Of a DNA stretch of 64,000 bases, positions 63,977-64,000 are shown in pieces. Below the pieces are notes generated by a model, which saw only the letters and a program-made list of their open reading frames with translations, ran no database searches and had not been told where the DNA came from. A program made the position numbers and the translations under genes. The DNA lies in NCBI RefSeq assembly GCF_946886695.1, contig NZ_CAMPJD010000010.1:32164-96163 (forward strand), given 5' to 3'. Origin of the DNA: an uncultured Pseudoxanthomonas sp. GTDB lineage: Bacteria > Pseudomonadota > Gammaproteobacteria > Xanthomonadales > Xanthomonadaceae. Position 1 is the first letter of the stretch, and every line of letters starts with the position of its first letter.

Positions 63977-64000
63977 CAGGGCCGGGGATGGGAAATGGGG

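Overview
The window is high-GC, densely coded bacterial chromosome. Gene order and protein signatures point to a gamma-proteobacterium of the Xanthomonadaceae/Lysobacteraceae (Pseudoxanthomonas, Stenotrophomonas, Xanthomonas or Lysobacter type). The pointers are a large TonB-dependent receptor, an ilvC-ilvG-ilvM-ilvA-leuA operon behind an attenuator, a pcm-tolC-waaA neighbourhood, and palindromic repeats built on GTAGGAGCGAC and on CCCTCTCCC. This assignment is inference; no rRNA is present. I found no tRNA, rRNA, CRISPR array, prophage or insertion sequence, and no gene-free stretch longer than 300 bases.

Layout. 1-4.2 kb: small envelope and housekeeping genes (a partial secreted protein, a membrane protein, an SDR-like protein, a DUF4920 protein, a lytic transglycosylase, inorganic pyrophosphatase). 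4.2-12.6 kb: a minus-strand block with an unusual hydroxylase-sulfotransferase fusion, a TonB-dependent receptor, an AraC regulator and a membrane-bound winged-helix/beta-propeller regulator. 12.6-14.3 kb: a candidate small RNA, an ion-channel-like protein, a 55-residue membrane protein and a DUF4136 lipoprotein. 14.4-17.4 kb: thiC under a TPP riboswitch, and an orphan PhnD-like binding protein. 17.4-28.6 kb: branched-chain amino acid synthesis, with ilvD on the minus strand and ilvL-ilvC-ilvG-ilvM-ilvA-leuA and leuC-leuD-leuB on the plus strand. 28.6-36.7 kb: a diguanylate cyclase with a propeller sensor, then an RND pump, its adaptor and a divergent TetR regulator. 36.8-45.9 kb: pcm-like methyltransferase, tolC, a CoA-transferase, and LPS genes (waaA, two lauroyl-transferase-like acyltransferases, an O-antigen ligase-like protein, a glycosyltransferase). 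45.9-52.2 kb: zinc-finger protein, YceI, rutE-like reductase, ELM1-like protein, LysE transporter, glnE. 52.3-64 kb: lipB, DUF493, csgG-like gene, EamA transporter, then the cell-wall elongation cluster dacC-rlpA-mltB-rodA/mrdA-mreD-mreC.

Two observations stand out. First, penicillin-binding protein 2 and RodA lie in one uninterrupted 1054-codon frame. The join contains a CCTCTCCC/GGGAGAGG palindrome, and two more copies of that repeat family are inside the tail of mreC, so repeat spread may have removed the mrdA stop codon. Membrane topology argues against a simple functional fusion. Second, a 616-residue protein joins an aspartyl/asparaginyl beta-hydroxylase domain to a sulfotransferase domain beside a TonB-dependent receptor and two regulators, suggesting a modification/uptake module.
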